A DNA stretch of 64,000 nt from JAMHWD01 sp035911135 (GTDB lineage: Bacteria; Pseudomonadota; Alphaproteobacteria; Micavibrionales; Micavibrionaceae), in contig JAMHWD010000045.1 of assembly GCA_035911135.1 (NCBI GenBank), forward strand, positions 186,001-250,000. Direction: 5' to 3'. Of the stretch, positions 1 through 8,678 are shown in pieces. The notes beneath the pieces were generated by a model, which had not been told where the DNA came from, did no database searches, and worked only from the letters and a program-made list of their open reading frames with translations. Position 1 is the stretch's first letter. Each line of letters opens with the position of its first letter. The position numbers were made by a program, and so were the translations under genes.

Positions 1-407
1 AGCAGGCCGTATCCAAGGTCACAGGCTATGAAGGGTTTGATCTGAAGAAAATCATGAGGACCGGTACAGTCGCCACCACGGATGACCGGAACTGGGAGCT
101 GCGCCCCTCGATCCGCCAGAATTTGCGCCTGAGCCAGAGCCGCGCGATTGCCATGGATATGGAATCGGGCACGATAGCCGCCAATGGTTTTCGTTTCCGG
201 GTGCCGTATGGGACGCTGCTTTGTGTTTCTGACAAGCCGCTGCATGGCCAGCTTAAACTTCCCGGTATGGCGGATAATTTCTACCGCGAGCGCGTGGAGC
301 AGCATTTGCAGATTGGTCTTTTGACCATGACGCTGCTGCGCGATTACGCGCCAGAGCGCATCCATAGCCGTAAATTGCGTAGTTTTAACGAAGTGGCCTT
401 CCAGTAA
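1..407 (+). CDS. amn: AMP nucleosidase, C-terminal part (5' end outside window)
   Basis: Only the last ~135 codons are present; the reading frame is open from base 3 to the TAA at 405-407. The protein hydrolyses AMP to adenine and ribose 5-phosphate in the cytoplasm. The visible part has the hallmark stretches of the Amn nucleoside-phosphorylase-like catalytic domain: RTGTVATTDDRNWELR, the acidic substrate-binding MDMESGTIAANGFRFRVPYG, LLCVSDKPLHGQLKLPG, and the C-terminal HSRKLRSFNE. These match the E. coli-type enzyme almost residue for residue from memory of the family. It is followed after about 50 bp by a membrane protein gene on the same strand, with no obvious terminator between them. 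Identification is firm; the N-terminal half cannot be judged. Confidence 0.93.
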   Translation, partial: QAVSKVTGYEGFDLKKIMRTGTVATTDDRNWELRPSIRQNLRLSQSRAIAMDMESGTIAANGFRFRVPYGTLLCVSDKPLHGQLKLPGMADNFYRERVEQHLQIGLLTMTLLRDYAPERIHSRKLRSFNEVAFQ

Positions 408-455
408 GTCAGTTGCGGGCTTGCATTGTCGGGGGCGGAGGATTATTTTCTTCTT

Positions 456-1142
456 ATGTCCCAATCATGCTGCGGCAACAAGAAACCTGAAGAAACACAA
501 GCGCTCGTTGCTGTGGCTGGTGAGGAGTCATCCAAGGATGGCCCCAAGGGTGCTATGGGCGCGTGTTTCTCCGTATCTGGATTGCAAAAGGCCGCGCAGG
601 ATTTTGTCCATAAGCCCGGTTATAAGCGAATCCGCTTCATCGCCGCTGCTATGGCTGTGGCCGGGGTTGCAGCGCTTTTGGCCACGGCCAGTCTGATGGC
701 GGGTATGTATGCCGCCATGGCGGTATCGCTGGGGTTATTCGGCCAGTATAAATGGGGGGCAGGCGATAGCTTCGCGCTCGGCTTTAAAAATTATGATTAT
801 ATCACCGGCAAGTTCTGGGAGCAGGGCTTTGGCAAGTCGTATGCCGCCCGTTATCCCGTGATTGAATTGGCGCAGGCCGCCGTTTATTGCGGCGCGGCTT
901 TTGCCGCCTCAGCAGGCGGGCATCTGGCGGCATTTATTCTGGTTCCGGCCTTATGTGTTACGGCTGTGACGAAATTCTCGGAAAGTTATGGCGCTTACCG
1001 CGCCGTCTGCCGGGGCGAGACTGCCGTATGCGCTTGCGTAGGTGGCGGTGATGACGCTCCGCCGATTGGGCCTGTGACGGTGCTGGAAAATGTCGCCATG
1101 ACAGTGATGGCTGTCCTTATGCTTCTTTTCGAGATTGTTTAG
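456..1142 (+). CDS. MauE/DoxX-like integral membrane protein with N-terminal Cys pair
   Basis: A 228-residue protein with about four hydrophobic segments (near residues 65-100, 135-165 and the C-terminus). The start ATG at 456 is preceded by GGAGG at 437-441; a TTG at 426 is in frame but precedes the ribosome site. The C-terminal half resembles the MauE/DoxX redox-associated membrane family: a YP-x-x-E helix, then a Cys-rich loop (ACACVGGG) followed by PIGPVTVLENVAMTVMA, as seen in MauE proteins linked to disulphide or glutaredoxin chemistry. The N-terminus carries SCCGNKK, a possible metal- or thiol-active Cys pair. Function (thiol or electron transfer across the membrane) is inferred from the family only. 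A strong terminator follows directly. Confidence 0.6.
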   Translation: MSQSCCGNKKPEETQALVAVAGEESSKDGPKGAMGACFSVSGLQKAAQDFVHKPGYKRIRFIAAAMAVAGVAALLATASLMAGMYAAMAVSLGLFGQYKWGAGDSFALGFKNYDYITGKFWEQGFGKSYAARYPVIELAQAAVYCGAAFAASAGGHLAAFILVPALCVTAVTKFSESYGAYRAVCRGETAVCACVGGGDDAPPIGPVTVLENVAMTVMAVLMLLFEIV

Positions 1143-1152
1143 CGGCCAAAAC

Positions 1153-1178
1153 AAAAGGCGCCTTGGTGGCGCCTTTTT
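1153..1178 (+). terminator. Rho-independent terminator after the MauE-like gene
   Basis: Arms AAAAGGCGCC (1153-1162) and GGCGCCTTTT (1168-1177) with a 5-base TTGGT loop and a run of five T. It can also act on the opposite strand, where the convergent small gene at 1198-1485 ends. Confidence 0.85.
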
Positions 1179-1197
1179 GATGTACTGCGTTATGCCG

Positions 1198-1485
1198 TTA
1201 AACCTGAATATTGACCAGTGACCCGCGGCGCTGATCCTGCTGCGAGGATGAGGCATCCTGAGAACGGGGCGAGAGGACATTTTCCTGACGCGCGTTCAAC
1301 AGATTATCGTTCTCGGCATTGGTCTGTTGTGTCTGATTGGTGGATGCACCCTCAGGCTGGATCTGATTTTGACGGTCACGCTGTTCCTCGCGCTCGCGCA
1401 CCTGTCCGGTATTCGCGCCGCCCGGCTGGAACGGTGTAGAAAGTGGAACTTGCGTTTGTCCAACGCCTGAAAGTGATCCTGCCAT
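1198..1485 (-). CDS. Gln/Asn-rich small protein of unknown function
   Basis: A 95-residue, highly polar protein (MAGSLSGVGQTQVPLS...) made largely of Q, N, S, R and E, predicted disordered, ending RRGSLVNIQV. Start chosen at 1485 because GGGGATC sits about nine bases upstream; a longer form from 1515 lacks such a site. No domain recognised. It is convergent with the MauE-like gene and divergent from the DUF2336 gene. Short proteins with a conserved ...G-S-L-V-[DN]-I tail occur in alphaproteobacteria, but no function can be assigned. Confidence 0.5.
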   Translation of the reverse strand: MAGSLSGVGQTQVPLSTPFQPGGANTGQVREREEQRDRQNQIQPEGASTNQTQQTNAENDNLLNARQENVLSPRSQDASSSQQDQRRGSLVNIQV

Positions 1486-1766
1486 GATTACGATCCCCAA
1501 AAAATCGACATGCAATAATGCAATATCTTAATAGAATACCAGTAAAGCCTTAAGAAAGCCTTACATTATTACCTGTTACATATATAGGATTCAGGCGGTC
1601 TTAGTCAAAGGTTGTGCGAAATAATTAAAATTTTAAGAGAATTATCACAATATTTTTACGAAATCCTAACAATTGCCCCCGTAAGATGGGTTCAACAAAG
1701 CGCGAAGCCCACCTTCATATCGCGCATAATAACAAACAACATGACACAGGATAATACGAGGCTGCA

Positions 1767-2894
1767 ATGGATCTCGGTTTTTTGGATAAATCATCAAAAG
1801 TTATGCCGATGCTGGTTCGGCTTTATGACGGGCATAAGCTTTATGCGCTGGCCAAGGATAAAAAGCCTCTGGCGCGGGCAGAACTGACAACGGCGATTGT
1901 CGAGCTATTGGGCTATTCTGAAAACCCTCGCGAGGAAGAACTGATTGCCGATGTGCTGATCGGCCTGATCCGCCAGGCGGAGAAGGATCTTAAAGAGGCG
2001 ATTTCCGAGCGTCTATCGGTTATGGAAGCTGTGCCGCTGCGTCTGGCGCTGCATCTTGCCAATGAAGAAATCTCCATCGCCGAGCCTGTTTTGAAAAACA
2101 GCCGTACTCTTGGCGATATGGATCTGATTTATATCATCAAAGCGAAAACGCCTGAATACTGGCGTGCGATCGCCCAGCGTAACCGCATGAGCGATCAGGT
2201 AATCAATATCCTGACATCATTGCGTGATAATCCGACCGCGCAGGTGCTTGTAGAGAATAATAATATCGTATTGCCGGTTGCATCGGTTGCTGTATTGGCT
2301 GAAATGGCCGAAAGGAACGAGCTTCTGGCGCGGCCATTGCTTTCTCGTTCGGAAGTTGGGGCCGATACGGCTTCACGGCTCTACCGCCATGTCGGGCAGG
2401 AGCTTAAGAAATTTATCACGCAGAACTACCAGATCACCACAGGTGCAATTTTGGATGCGGTGGATGATATCGTTCTGGAATTCAGCGATATCGAGGCCAG
2501 CGAATTCACGCCCACGCGTGCCATGATGAATGCCGCCCAGCGCCATAAGGAAAAAGGCCTGCTGACAATCAATCTGATGATGGGCAATCTGCGCCGTGGC
2601 CAGATCCAGTCCTTTATTGCACAGCTTTCTATCTATACAAGCCTGCCGGCTTCGATCGTCGAGGAAGTCCTGACGCAGCCATCAGGCAAGGAGCTGGCGA
2701 TACTCTGCCGCGCCTTTGATATCATCAAGCCTGATTTTGTAACGGTTTATCTGCTGACCAATCGTGTGCGCCAGAAGGGGCGCATGGTGGATACGGCTGA
2801 TATCTCGAAGGCTGTTGCCTATTACAACCGCCTGAGCGCAGATGTGGCAATGCGCGTGGTTAAGTCTTCTTTCAAGAAGAAATCGCCGCTCTGA
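1767..2894 (+). CDS. DUF2336 domain-containing protein
   Basis: A 375-residue soluble, mostly helical protein. Residues about 30-300 look like the DUF2336 family: runs of HEAT-like helices with signature-like segments (AKDKKPLARAELTTAIVELL, IRQAEKDLKEAISERL, LIYIIKAKTPEYWRAIAQR, VLVENNNIVLPVASVAVLAEMAE). DUF2336 proteins are mainly alphaproteobacterial and of unknown role; some lie in regulatory or cell-cycle contexts, but nothing here shows that. GAGG lies six bases before the ATG. The upstream 280-bp gap is very AT-rich and holds no other gene I can support. The gene ends 11 bp before the convergent pgk. Confidence 0.75.
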   Translation: MDLGFLDKSSKVMPMLVRLYDGHKLYALAKDKKPLARAELTTAIVELLGYSENPREEELIADVLIGLIRQAEKDLKEAISERLSVMEAVPLRLALHLANEEISIAEPVLKNSRTLGDMDLIYIIKAKTPEYWRAIAQRNRMSDQVINILTSLRDNPTAQVLVENNNIVLPVASVAVLAEMAERNELLARPLLSRSEVGADTASRLYRHVGQELKKFITQNYQITTGAILDAVDDIVLEFSDIEASEFTPTRAMMNAAQRHKEKGLLTINLMMGNLRRGQIQSFIAQLSIYTSLPASIVEEVLTQPSGKELAILCRAFDIIKPDFVTVYLLTNRVRQKGRMVDTADISKAVAYYNRLSADVAMRVVKSSFKKKSPL

Positions 2895-2904
2895 TCTTCC
2901 CTGA

Positions 2905-4113
2905 TTAAACGCCTTTGACGTTTTTGACGGCCAGTGCGGCCACGCCGGGCAGATCATCACCTTGAAGCCATTCCAAAAACGCGCCGCCTGCTGTGGAGAC
3001 ATAGGTGAAATCATGGATGACATGAGCATTTTCCAGCGCGGCAACTGTGTCGCCGCCGCCGGCAACGCTGCGTAATTTTCCTTGTTTTGTCAGATCGGCC
3101 GCCACCTGCGCCAATGTATTCGTGCCCTTGTCAAAAGGCTTGATCTCAAATACGCCCATCGGCCCATTCCAAAGGAGGGTCTTGCAGCTCTCTAAAATGG
3201 CCTTGATCACGGCAACTGATTGCGGACCGGCGTCAATAGCGCGGTAGCCTTCAGGAATAGCGTGCGTGTTGGCAATGATAAATTCGCCATCAGGCTTGAT
3301 CTCCGTTACGGCCACGCAGTCTTCGGGCAGAATGATCTTGCAGCCGCATTGTTCGGCATATTTCATGATCTCGCGCGCTTCTTTGGCCATATCTTTTTCA
3401 CAAAGTGATGCGCCAATTTCTGCGCCTTGGGCATAAAGGAACGTATTGGCCATGCCGCCGCCCAGAATAAGGTAATCAACCTTTTCGACAAGATTATTGA
3501 GCACCTTGAGCTTGGTTGAGATTTTTGATCCCCCCGCAATCGCGGCCACGGGTTTTTCCGGGTGATCAAGGGCGCTGTGCAGGGCGTTCAGCTCTTCTTC
3601 CATCAGCAATCCGGCAGCAGCGGGCAGATAATGCGCCAGCCCTTCTGTTGAGGCATGGGCGCGGTGGCTGGCGGAGAAAGCGTCATTTACAAATATATCA
3701 CCAAGGGCGGCCAGTTTTTTCGTGAAAGCAGCGTCGTTTTTTTCTTCTTCCTTGTGAAAGCGGACATTCTCCAGCAAGCCAATCTCGCCGGGTTTAAGGC
3801 CTGCGGCCATCTCGCGTGCGGAATCGCCAATGCAATCGGGGGAGAAGCGAATATCGTGCTGCCATGAGTTTTTCAGGGCCGGCGCGAGGAACGCCAGAGA
3901 CATTTCGGGGTTTTGCTCGCCTTCCGGCCTGCCGAAATGGGAAAGAACCAGAACCTTCGCGCCCGCATCCACCAGATAATCAATGGTGGGCTTCAGGCGG
4001 TCGATGCGCGTTGTATCCGTAACCTTGCCGCGCTGCGCGGGAACATTCAAATCTGCGCGGAGCAATACAGTCTTGCCTTGTAAATTCATGGTGCGGATTG
4101 TCTGGAAGGCCAT
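2905..4113 (-). CDS. pgk: Phosphoglycerate kinase
   Basis: A full-length 402-residue glycolytic/gluconeogenic enzyme that transfers phosphate between 1,3-bisphosphoglycerate and ADP in the cytosol. Visible motifs: RADLNVP near residue 20 (3-phosphoglycerate site), SHFGRPEG near 60, a GGSK-x-STK loop near 195, the WNGPMGVFE stretch near 315, and the nucleotide-site GGGDT at 352-356 followed by STAGGAFLEWLQG. AAGGA lies about 12 bases before the ATG. In many alphaproteobacteria pgk sits with gap, fba or tkt; here the next gene (23 bp after its start on the same strand) is a proline iminopeptidase, so the usual glycolytic cluster is not seen in this window. Confidence 0.97.
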   Translation of the reverse strand: MAFQTIRTMNLQGKTVLLRADLNVPAQRGKVTDTTRIDRLKPTIDYLVDAGAKVLVLSHFGRPEGEQNPEMSLAFLAPALKNSWQHDIRFSPDCIGDSAREMAAGLKPGEIGLLENVRFHKEEEKNDAAFTKKLAALGDIFVNDAFSASHRAHASTEGLAHYLPAAAGLLMEEELNALHSALDHPEKPVAAIAGGSKISTKLKVLNNLVEKVDYLILGGGMANTFLYAQGAEIGASLCEKDMAKEAREIMKYAEQCGCKIILPEDCVAVTEIKPDGEFIIANTHAIPEGYRAIDAGPQSVAVIKAILESCKTLLWNGPMGVFEIKPFDKGTNTLAQVAADLTKQGKLRSVAGGGDTVAALENAHVIHDFTYVSTAGGAFLEWLQGDDLPGVAALAVKNVKGV

Positions 4114-4136
4114 CGTATCGTTCCTTGTTATCCTGT

Positions 4137-5078
4137 TTATCTGATAGTTTTCGCGTTTTCTGTCGCCTCGATCAGGCGCGAGCGCAGCGTGGGGTCCAGC
4201 GCTGAATGCCCGGCATCAGGCACGGCGATATAGTCGGCCTCGGGCCAGAGCTGATGCACACGGTATGCTGTGCGGATCGGGCAGATAATATCATAGCGCC
4301 CTTGAATGATCGATGTCGGGATGGCGCGAAAAATATCAATGTGATTGAGCAGGCTTTTGGCTTCGCTGCGGACTTCGTTGCGGAAGAAATGTGCCTCGAT
4401 CCGCGCCATGGCAAGGGCGTGCTGTTTCTGTTCCTCGGTGGTGATCGTCTCGTAATTGGGGTTGATGGAAGCGCAGGCCCCCTCGTAAAGGCTCCAGCAG
4501 ATTGCGGCATCTATCTGCTCCTTGGGGTCGGAGGAGGTCAGGCGCTTGTAATACCCGTTCAGCAGATCATTGCGCTCGGCTTCCGGCAGAAAACCTGCGA
4601 ACTGATCCCAGGCCTCAGGGAAGACATTCCGCATGCCGTATAAGAACCAGTCGATTTCATATTGCTCGCACAGGAAAACGCCGCGCAGGATCATGCTTTT
4701 GCAATGCGCCGCATAACGCGCGGCATAGGCCATGGCCAGCGTGCTGCCCCATGAACCGCCGAAAAGATGCCAGCTCTTGATTGAAAGATGCGCGCGCAGC
4801 GCCTCGATATCAGCAATCAGGTGATCCGTTGTATTATTCTCCAGCGAGCCGAGCGGGTATGAGCGTCCGGCGCCGCGCTGGTCGAAAATAATAATGCGGT
4901 AGAAATCGGGGTCAAAAAAGCGGCGATGCGTTGGTGTTGCGCCAGCGCCAGGGCCGCCATGGATCAGCAAGATGGGCACGCCGTCCGGATTGCCGCTTTG
5001 TTCCCAGTAAATATTATGCGTGGCATCGACGGCTAGAAATCCGCTGGAATAAGGCGTTATGACAGGGAACAGATCCAT
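4137..5078 (-). CDS. pip: Proline iminopeptidase (S33 alpha/beta hydrolase)
   Basis: A 313-residue cytosolic aminopeptidase that removes N-terminal proline. Alpha/beta-hydrolase motifs: oxyanion loop HGGPGAG at 40-46, DQRGAGRS at 66-73, nucleophile elbow G-G-S109-W-G-S, and the C-terminal PDAGHS catalytic His. Length and motif spacing match the family. I chose the Met at 5078 because family members begin with a sequence like LYPEIxPYxSG; an in-frame ATG at 5135 would add a His/Arg-rich extension not expected in the family, and neither start has a clear ribosome site. It lies just upstream of pgk on the same strand, so the two may be co-transcribed. Confidence 0.9.
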   Translation of the reverse strand: MDLFPVITPYSSGFLAVDATHNIYWEQSGNPDGVPILLIHGGPGAGATPTHRRFFDPDFYRIIIFDQRGAGRSYPLGSLENNTTDHLIADIEALRAHLSIKSWHLFGGSWGSTLAMAYAARYAAHCKSMILRGVFLCEQYEIDWFLYGMRNVFPEAWDQFAGFLPEAERNDLLNGYYKRLTSSDPKEQIDAAICWSLYEGACASINPNYETITTEEQKQHALAMARIEAHFFRNEVRSEAKSLLNHIDIFRAIPTSIIQGRYDIICPIRTAYRVHQLWPEADYIAVPDAGHSALDPTLRSRLIEATENAKTIR

Positions 5079-5240
5079 CAGCGGATCGCGCCTGTGATGA
5101 GTTTTTTCCGGGTCGTGATGCTTGCGGTGCGGCATGAGGCAGCTTACTAGGGATGTCTTAAAATCTTAATATGGCCTCACCTTAGCAACCTTGCAGGCAG
5201 GCGGCAAGGGTTGAGGCTAAAATCATCAACAAATACAAGG

Positions 5241-6167
5241 CTATTTTACGATCTCGATCATTTGCGGATGGTCGATCTCGATAAAGGGGCCGTTATAGTC
5301 ACGTACCCAGCCGCGCACGCGGACAACCTGCCCACCCATTTCCATGAGATTGATTTTTTCTGTTAAAAAGCCGCGGTTATTGGCGGATTTAATGCCGATA
5401 GTGAAATCCTTGCGCCAGTCCTTGCCGAAATTCAGAAACAACATATTCTGCCGCCGCGAGACACTCTCGATCCGGCCTTCCACCACCTGATAGCTGTTGA
5501 GCAGAGTATTAGTATCTTCAGGTTTTTTGATCGCAGATTCCGGCGTGGCCCAAAGTCCTAGATTTTCTGTACGTGCTTGACGTTCCAGCTCATAAAGCTG
5601 TGCGGCCATTTCAGGGTTTGATTTTTCAGTGCGTACCCGCGCCAGCCCCAGCCGTACCAGCGTCCCTTGCACCCAGGCGTCGCTGCCATCCACGGCCATG
5701 TGATACAGCATGTGGCCCATGCGATTTTTGCGGCCTGCGCTTTTGTCTTTTGTGACGTAAAGTTTGACGGATTTATCTTTTAGCATATCCGTTAAAACGG
5801 CCTTGGCGGCCTGCGCGACCGGGCCGGTGTCATAGGGCAGCAGGTCGGGGATGTCGATCCCGCTGAGGCGGGTTGTTTCCTTGTTATCAAGCTGTATGGT
5901 CAGTGGGTCTATGACGCTGATTACTTTTTTGGCAGAAGTCTCCAGCAGATCCTTGAAATCGCCTTGCGGGAATTCGCGTTTGACTTCGGGCAGGGGCTGA
6001 GGCGGTTCTTTTTCTGTGCCGTTCTCTGTTTCTTTTGCCTCATCGCCGGCCATGGATGGAGGCGGCGGAATTTTGGGCAGCGCATCGGCAGCCTCCAACG
6101 GCCGTACGATCACAAAAAAACTGGCAAAGGCTGCAAAAACCAATAATATAGGTAATCTCAACATCAT
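5241..6167 (-). CDS. Secreted thermonuclease-fold (SNase-like) protein, active site degenerate
   Basis: A 308-residue protein with a cleavable signal peptide (residues 1-26, ending ...PLEAADA) and a Pro/Glu-rich linker to about residue 65. Residues about 80-210 form a staphylococcal-nuclease-type OB-fold: VIDPLTIQL...TRLSGIDIPDL, then KNRMGHMLYH and LVRLGLARV, and LYELERQARTENLGLW. In active SNase the first motif is DGDT; here it reads DPLT, so the metal-binding Asp is missing, and the second Asp/Glu motif reads GIDIPD. A C-terminal extension (about 220-308) looks like an additional beta-barrel. It may be structural rather than nucleolytic. It is divergent from the M48 protease gene with only 18 bp between start codons. 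Confidence 0.75.
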   Translation of the reverse strand: MMLRLPILLVFAAFASFFVIVRPLEAADALPKIPPPPSMAGDEAKETENGTEKEPPQPLPEVKREFPQGDFKDLLETSAKKVISVIDPLTIQLDNKETTRLSGIDIPDLLPYDTGPVAQAAKAVLTDMLKDKSVKLYVTKDKSAGRKNRMGHMLYHMAVDGSDAWVQGTLVRLGLARVRTEKSNPEMAAQLYELERQARTENLGLWATPESAIKKPEDTNTLLNSYQVVEGRIESVSRRQNMLFLNFGKDWRKDFTIGIKSANNRGFLTEKINLMEMGGQVVRVRGWVRDYNGPFIEIDHPQMIEIVK

Positions 6168-6185
6168 ATCTTTGTGGGCGCAAGC

Positions 6186-7640
6186 ATGGAAAAATTCAAG
6201 GCTTTATTTCTGGCGGCAATTATCATTCTCCCGGCGATCTGGCTGGAAGGATGCTCGACAAACCCCGCCACGGGCGAACAGCAATTCGCGGCGCTCATGT
6301 CGCCGGCGCAGGAAAACTCCGTAGGCTCCGAAGAACATCCCAACATCATGGCCGAATATGGCGAGGTCAAGGATCAGGCGCTTGTGAATTACGTACGGCA
6401 GGTTGGCGCAAAAGTCACAAAAGTTACAGAACGCCCGGATGTTCAGTATAAATTTTTCGTGCTGGATTCGCCTGTTGTGAATGCCTTTGCGCTGCCCGGC
6501 GGGTATATCTATGTCTCGCGCGGACTTTTGGCGCTGGCCAATAATGAGGCGGAACTGGCTGCCGTTCTGGCGCATGAGACCGGGCATATCACAGGCCGTC
6601 ACAGCGCCGAGCGGTATTCAACGGGCGTGGTCACATCATTGGGCGCGAATATTTTATCGGCCGTGATTGATAGTGGCGGCGTCACGCAGGCGCTGGGGCT
6701 GGGTTCAGATCTTTACCTGAAATCCTATTCGCGCGGTCAGGAAAATGAAGCGGATTCTCTGGGGCTGCGGTACATGACGCAGGCCGGATATGACCCGGCG
6801 GCCATGACATCGTTCCTCTATAGTCTCCAGCAATCTTCGGCGCTGGATGCGCGTCTGGAGGGGCGTGCCTCGAGCGAGGTCTCCTATTTCTCCACCCATC
6901 CGGCCACATCGGACCGTGTTGCCAAGACGCAGGCCGAAGCCTCGCAATTCGGGCGGGGCGGCAATACAGGCCGCGAAGCCTATTTGCAAGCCATCAATGG
7001 AATGTCCTTTGGCGATAGCCCGGCACAGGGCTTTGTCCGCGGGTCAGATTTCATTCATCCGGGGATGGGCTTTGCTTTCAGCGTTCCATCCGGATTTACT
7101 ATCGCCAACCAGCCCAGTCAGGTCGTGGCAAGTTCGGCACAAAGCGGTGCAGTGGTTGTCTTTGACATGGCGCCGCGCAGCGGCGGGCAGGGCGCATCGG
7201 CCTATATGGCCAATGAGTGGCTCAAGGGCAAAAATACAGATGGTCTTGAAGGGATCAGCATTAATGGCATGAATGCGGCCACTGCCGGTTTTGAAGGGCA
7301 GGTCAATGGTCGCCCGATGAATATTCGTCTGGTGGCGATTGAGTTTGCGCCGGATCGCTTTGCACGATTTTTAATCGGTATCCCCGCCAATGCCTCATCC
7401 GGTCTGGTTGAGGATCTCAAGCGCACGACCTACAGCTTCCGTTCGCTTTCGGCATCGGATCGTAATGCCGCGCGGCCGCACCGGATCAAGATTGTAACGG
7501 CGCAAGGCGGTGATACGGCGCAAAGTCTGGCGGCGCGTTTTGCGCTTAAGGATGATGCATTGGGACGGTTTCAGGTGTTGAATGGCATGCAGCCCGGCGA
7601 GAACGTCACACCGGGCCGCAGTTACAAGATTGTGGAATAA
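6186..7640 (+). CDS. M48-family metalloprotease, lipoprotein (BepA-like)
   Basis: A 484-residue periplasmic zinc protease anchored by lipidation: N-terminal hydrophobic segment and lipobox LEGC with Cys23. The zinc site is H130-E-T-G-H134, followed by the third ligand in SRGQENEADSLGLRYM. Residues about 250-420 form a domain often found after M48 peptidases in alphaproteobacteria, and the C-terminus (about 440-484) resembles a LysM-like module (GDTAQSLAARF...VLNGMQPGENVTPGRSYKIV). Such proteases degrade misassembled outer-membrane proteins. ATG 6186 is preferred over GTG 6174, which would add four residues. It ends 6 bp before the convergent rpoH. Confidence 0.9.
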   Translation: MEKFKALFLAAIIILPAIWLEGCSTNPATGEQQFAALMSPAQENSVGSEEHPNIMAEYGEVKDQALVNYVRQVGAKVTKVTERPDVQYKFFVLDSPVVNAFALPGGYIYVSRGLLALANNEAELAAVLAHETGHITGRHSAERYSTGVVTSLGANILSAVIDSGGVTQALGLGSDLYLKSYSRGQENEADSLGLRYMTQAGYDPAAMTSFLYSLQQSSALDARLEGRASSEVSYFSTHPATSDRVAKTQAEASQFGRGGNTGREAYLQAINGMSFGDSPAQGFVRGSDFIHPGMGFAFSVPSGFTIANQPSQVVASSAQSGAVVVFDMAPRSGGQGASAYMANEWLKGKNTDGLEGISINGMNAATAGFEGQVNGRPMNIRLVAIEFAPDRFARFLIGIPANASSGLVEDLKRTTYSFRSLSASDRNAARPHRIKIVTAQGGDTAQSLAARFALKDDALGRFQVLNGMQPGENVTPGRSYKIVE

Positions 7641-7646
7641 AAGGGC

Positions 7647-8534
7647 TTACAGCGCCAGCATGTCATCCGGGTGATCGCCGCCCAGACGTGTGAGGCTGGT
7701 TTTGAGCTTGCTCATGGCGCGCTGTTCCAGTTGTCGCACGCGTTCCTTTGAAACGCCAAGCTGTTTGCCCAAATCCTCCAGCGTGACGGCTTCATAGCCC
7801 AGATGGCGTTCCTTGATAATGACGCGCTCGCGCTCGCCAAGCTCGCTCAAGGCCTTGTCCAGCCAGGCGGAACGGGTTTGTGAATCTTTCATGCCGATCA
7901 CGATATCTTCAGGATTCGGGCGGTCGTCGGAGAGTAAGTTTTGCCACTCCTCATCGCCGTCCTCGCTGATCAGCCTGTTCAGGGAATGATCATTACCGGC
8001 AAGGCGCGATTCCATGTCGGAGACATCTTTCATCTTCACGCCCAGCTCGTCCGCGATTTTCTGGCGGTCGGCATCGTTCAGGCCGCTTGATTCGGTCTCG
8101 CTCTGGATACGGGCGCGCAGGCGGCGCAGGTTGAAAAACAGGGATTTCTGGGCCGCCGTTGTTCCGGTGCGGACAATCGACCAGTTACGCAGGACATAGT
8201 CCTGAATGCTGGAGCGGATCCACCAGGACGCATAAGTCGAGAAACGGATATCACGCTTGTAATCAAAACGGCTGGCGGCCTGCATCAAGCCAATATTGCC
8301 TTCCTGAATGAGGTCACCCATCGGCAGCCCGTAATTGCGGAAACGCGAAGCCAGCGCCACGACCAGTCTTGTATAGGACTTGATCAGCTCATGCAGGGCC
8401 TTCTCGTCGCCGTTCTCATGCCAGCGGCGTGCAAGATCAAGCTCATGCTCTTTCTCCAGCAACGGCTCGTTCATCGCGTTGCGGATATATTCCATGTTGG
8501 CTTTTTGGGTTTGTGGATCGTCTATATGTGCCAT
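7647..8534 (-). CDS. rpoH: Heat-shock sigma factor RpoH (sigma-32)
   Basis: A 295-residue sigma-70-family factor directing transcription of heat-shock genes. Region 2 is complete (YTRLVVALASRFRNYGLPMGDLIQEGNIGLMQAA, FSTYASWWIRSSIQDYVLRNWSIVR). Just after it comes the RpoH-specific box (QKSLFFNLRRLR), the feature that separates RpoH from RpoD and RpoS. Region 4 has a helix-turn-helix (VTLEDLGKQLGVSKERVRQLEQRAMSKLK). No ECF-type truncation. Upstream on the same strand is carD, separated by a terminator, so rpoH should have its own promoter in the 8535-8677 interval, which contains a tandem direct repeat. Confidence 0.96.
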   Translation of the reverse strand: MAHIDDPQTQKANMEYIRNAMNEPLLEKEHELDLARRWHENGDEKALHELIKSYTRLVVALASRFRNYGLPMGDLIQEGNIGLMQAASRFDYKRDIRFSTYASWWIRSSIQDYVLRNWSIVRTGTTAAQKSLFFNLRRLRARIQSETESSGLNDADRQKIADELGVKMKDVSDMESRLAGNDHSLNRLISEDGDEEWQNLLSDDRPNPEDIVIGMKDSQTRSAWLDKALSELGERERVIIKERHLGYEAVTLEDLGKQLGVSKERVRQLEQRAMSKLKTSLTRLGGDHPDDMLAL

Positions 8535-8596
8535 CTGTATACCAATGCTTTCCGGACAATTTTTGTCTCAATTTATTATTCGGCGTTGCAACAAAA

Positions 8597-8622
8597 TTGG
8601 ATCATTTAAATTTGGATCATTT
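8597..8622. promoter_or_regulatory. Tandem direct repeat upstream of rpoH
   Basis: The 11-mer TTGGATCATTT occurs at 8597-8607 and again at 8612-8622, a 15-bp period, about 65 bp upstream of the rpoH start codon in an AT-rich gap. This layout suggests a paired protein-binding site, but no known regulator is recognised and the match could be chance. Confidence 0.3.
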
Positions 8623-8678
8623 TGGGACGAATTAACTTTATTTATAAATATCGCATTATTCTGTTAAACAAGAGACTA

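Noticed and set aside
1486..1766. AT-rich gap before the DUF2336 gene as a possible RNA gene or riboswitch
   Set aside because: No tRNA-like fold, conserved stem set or aptamer pattern could be recognised.
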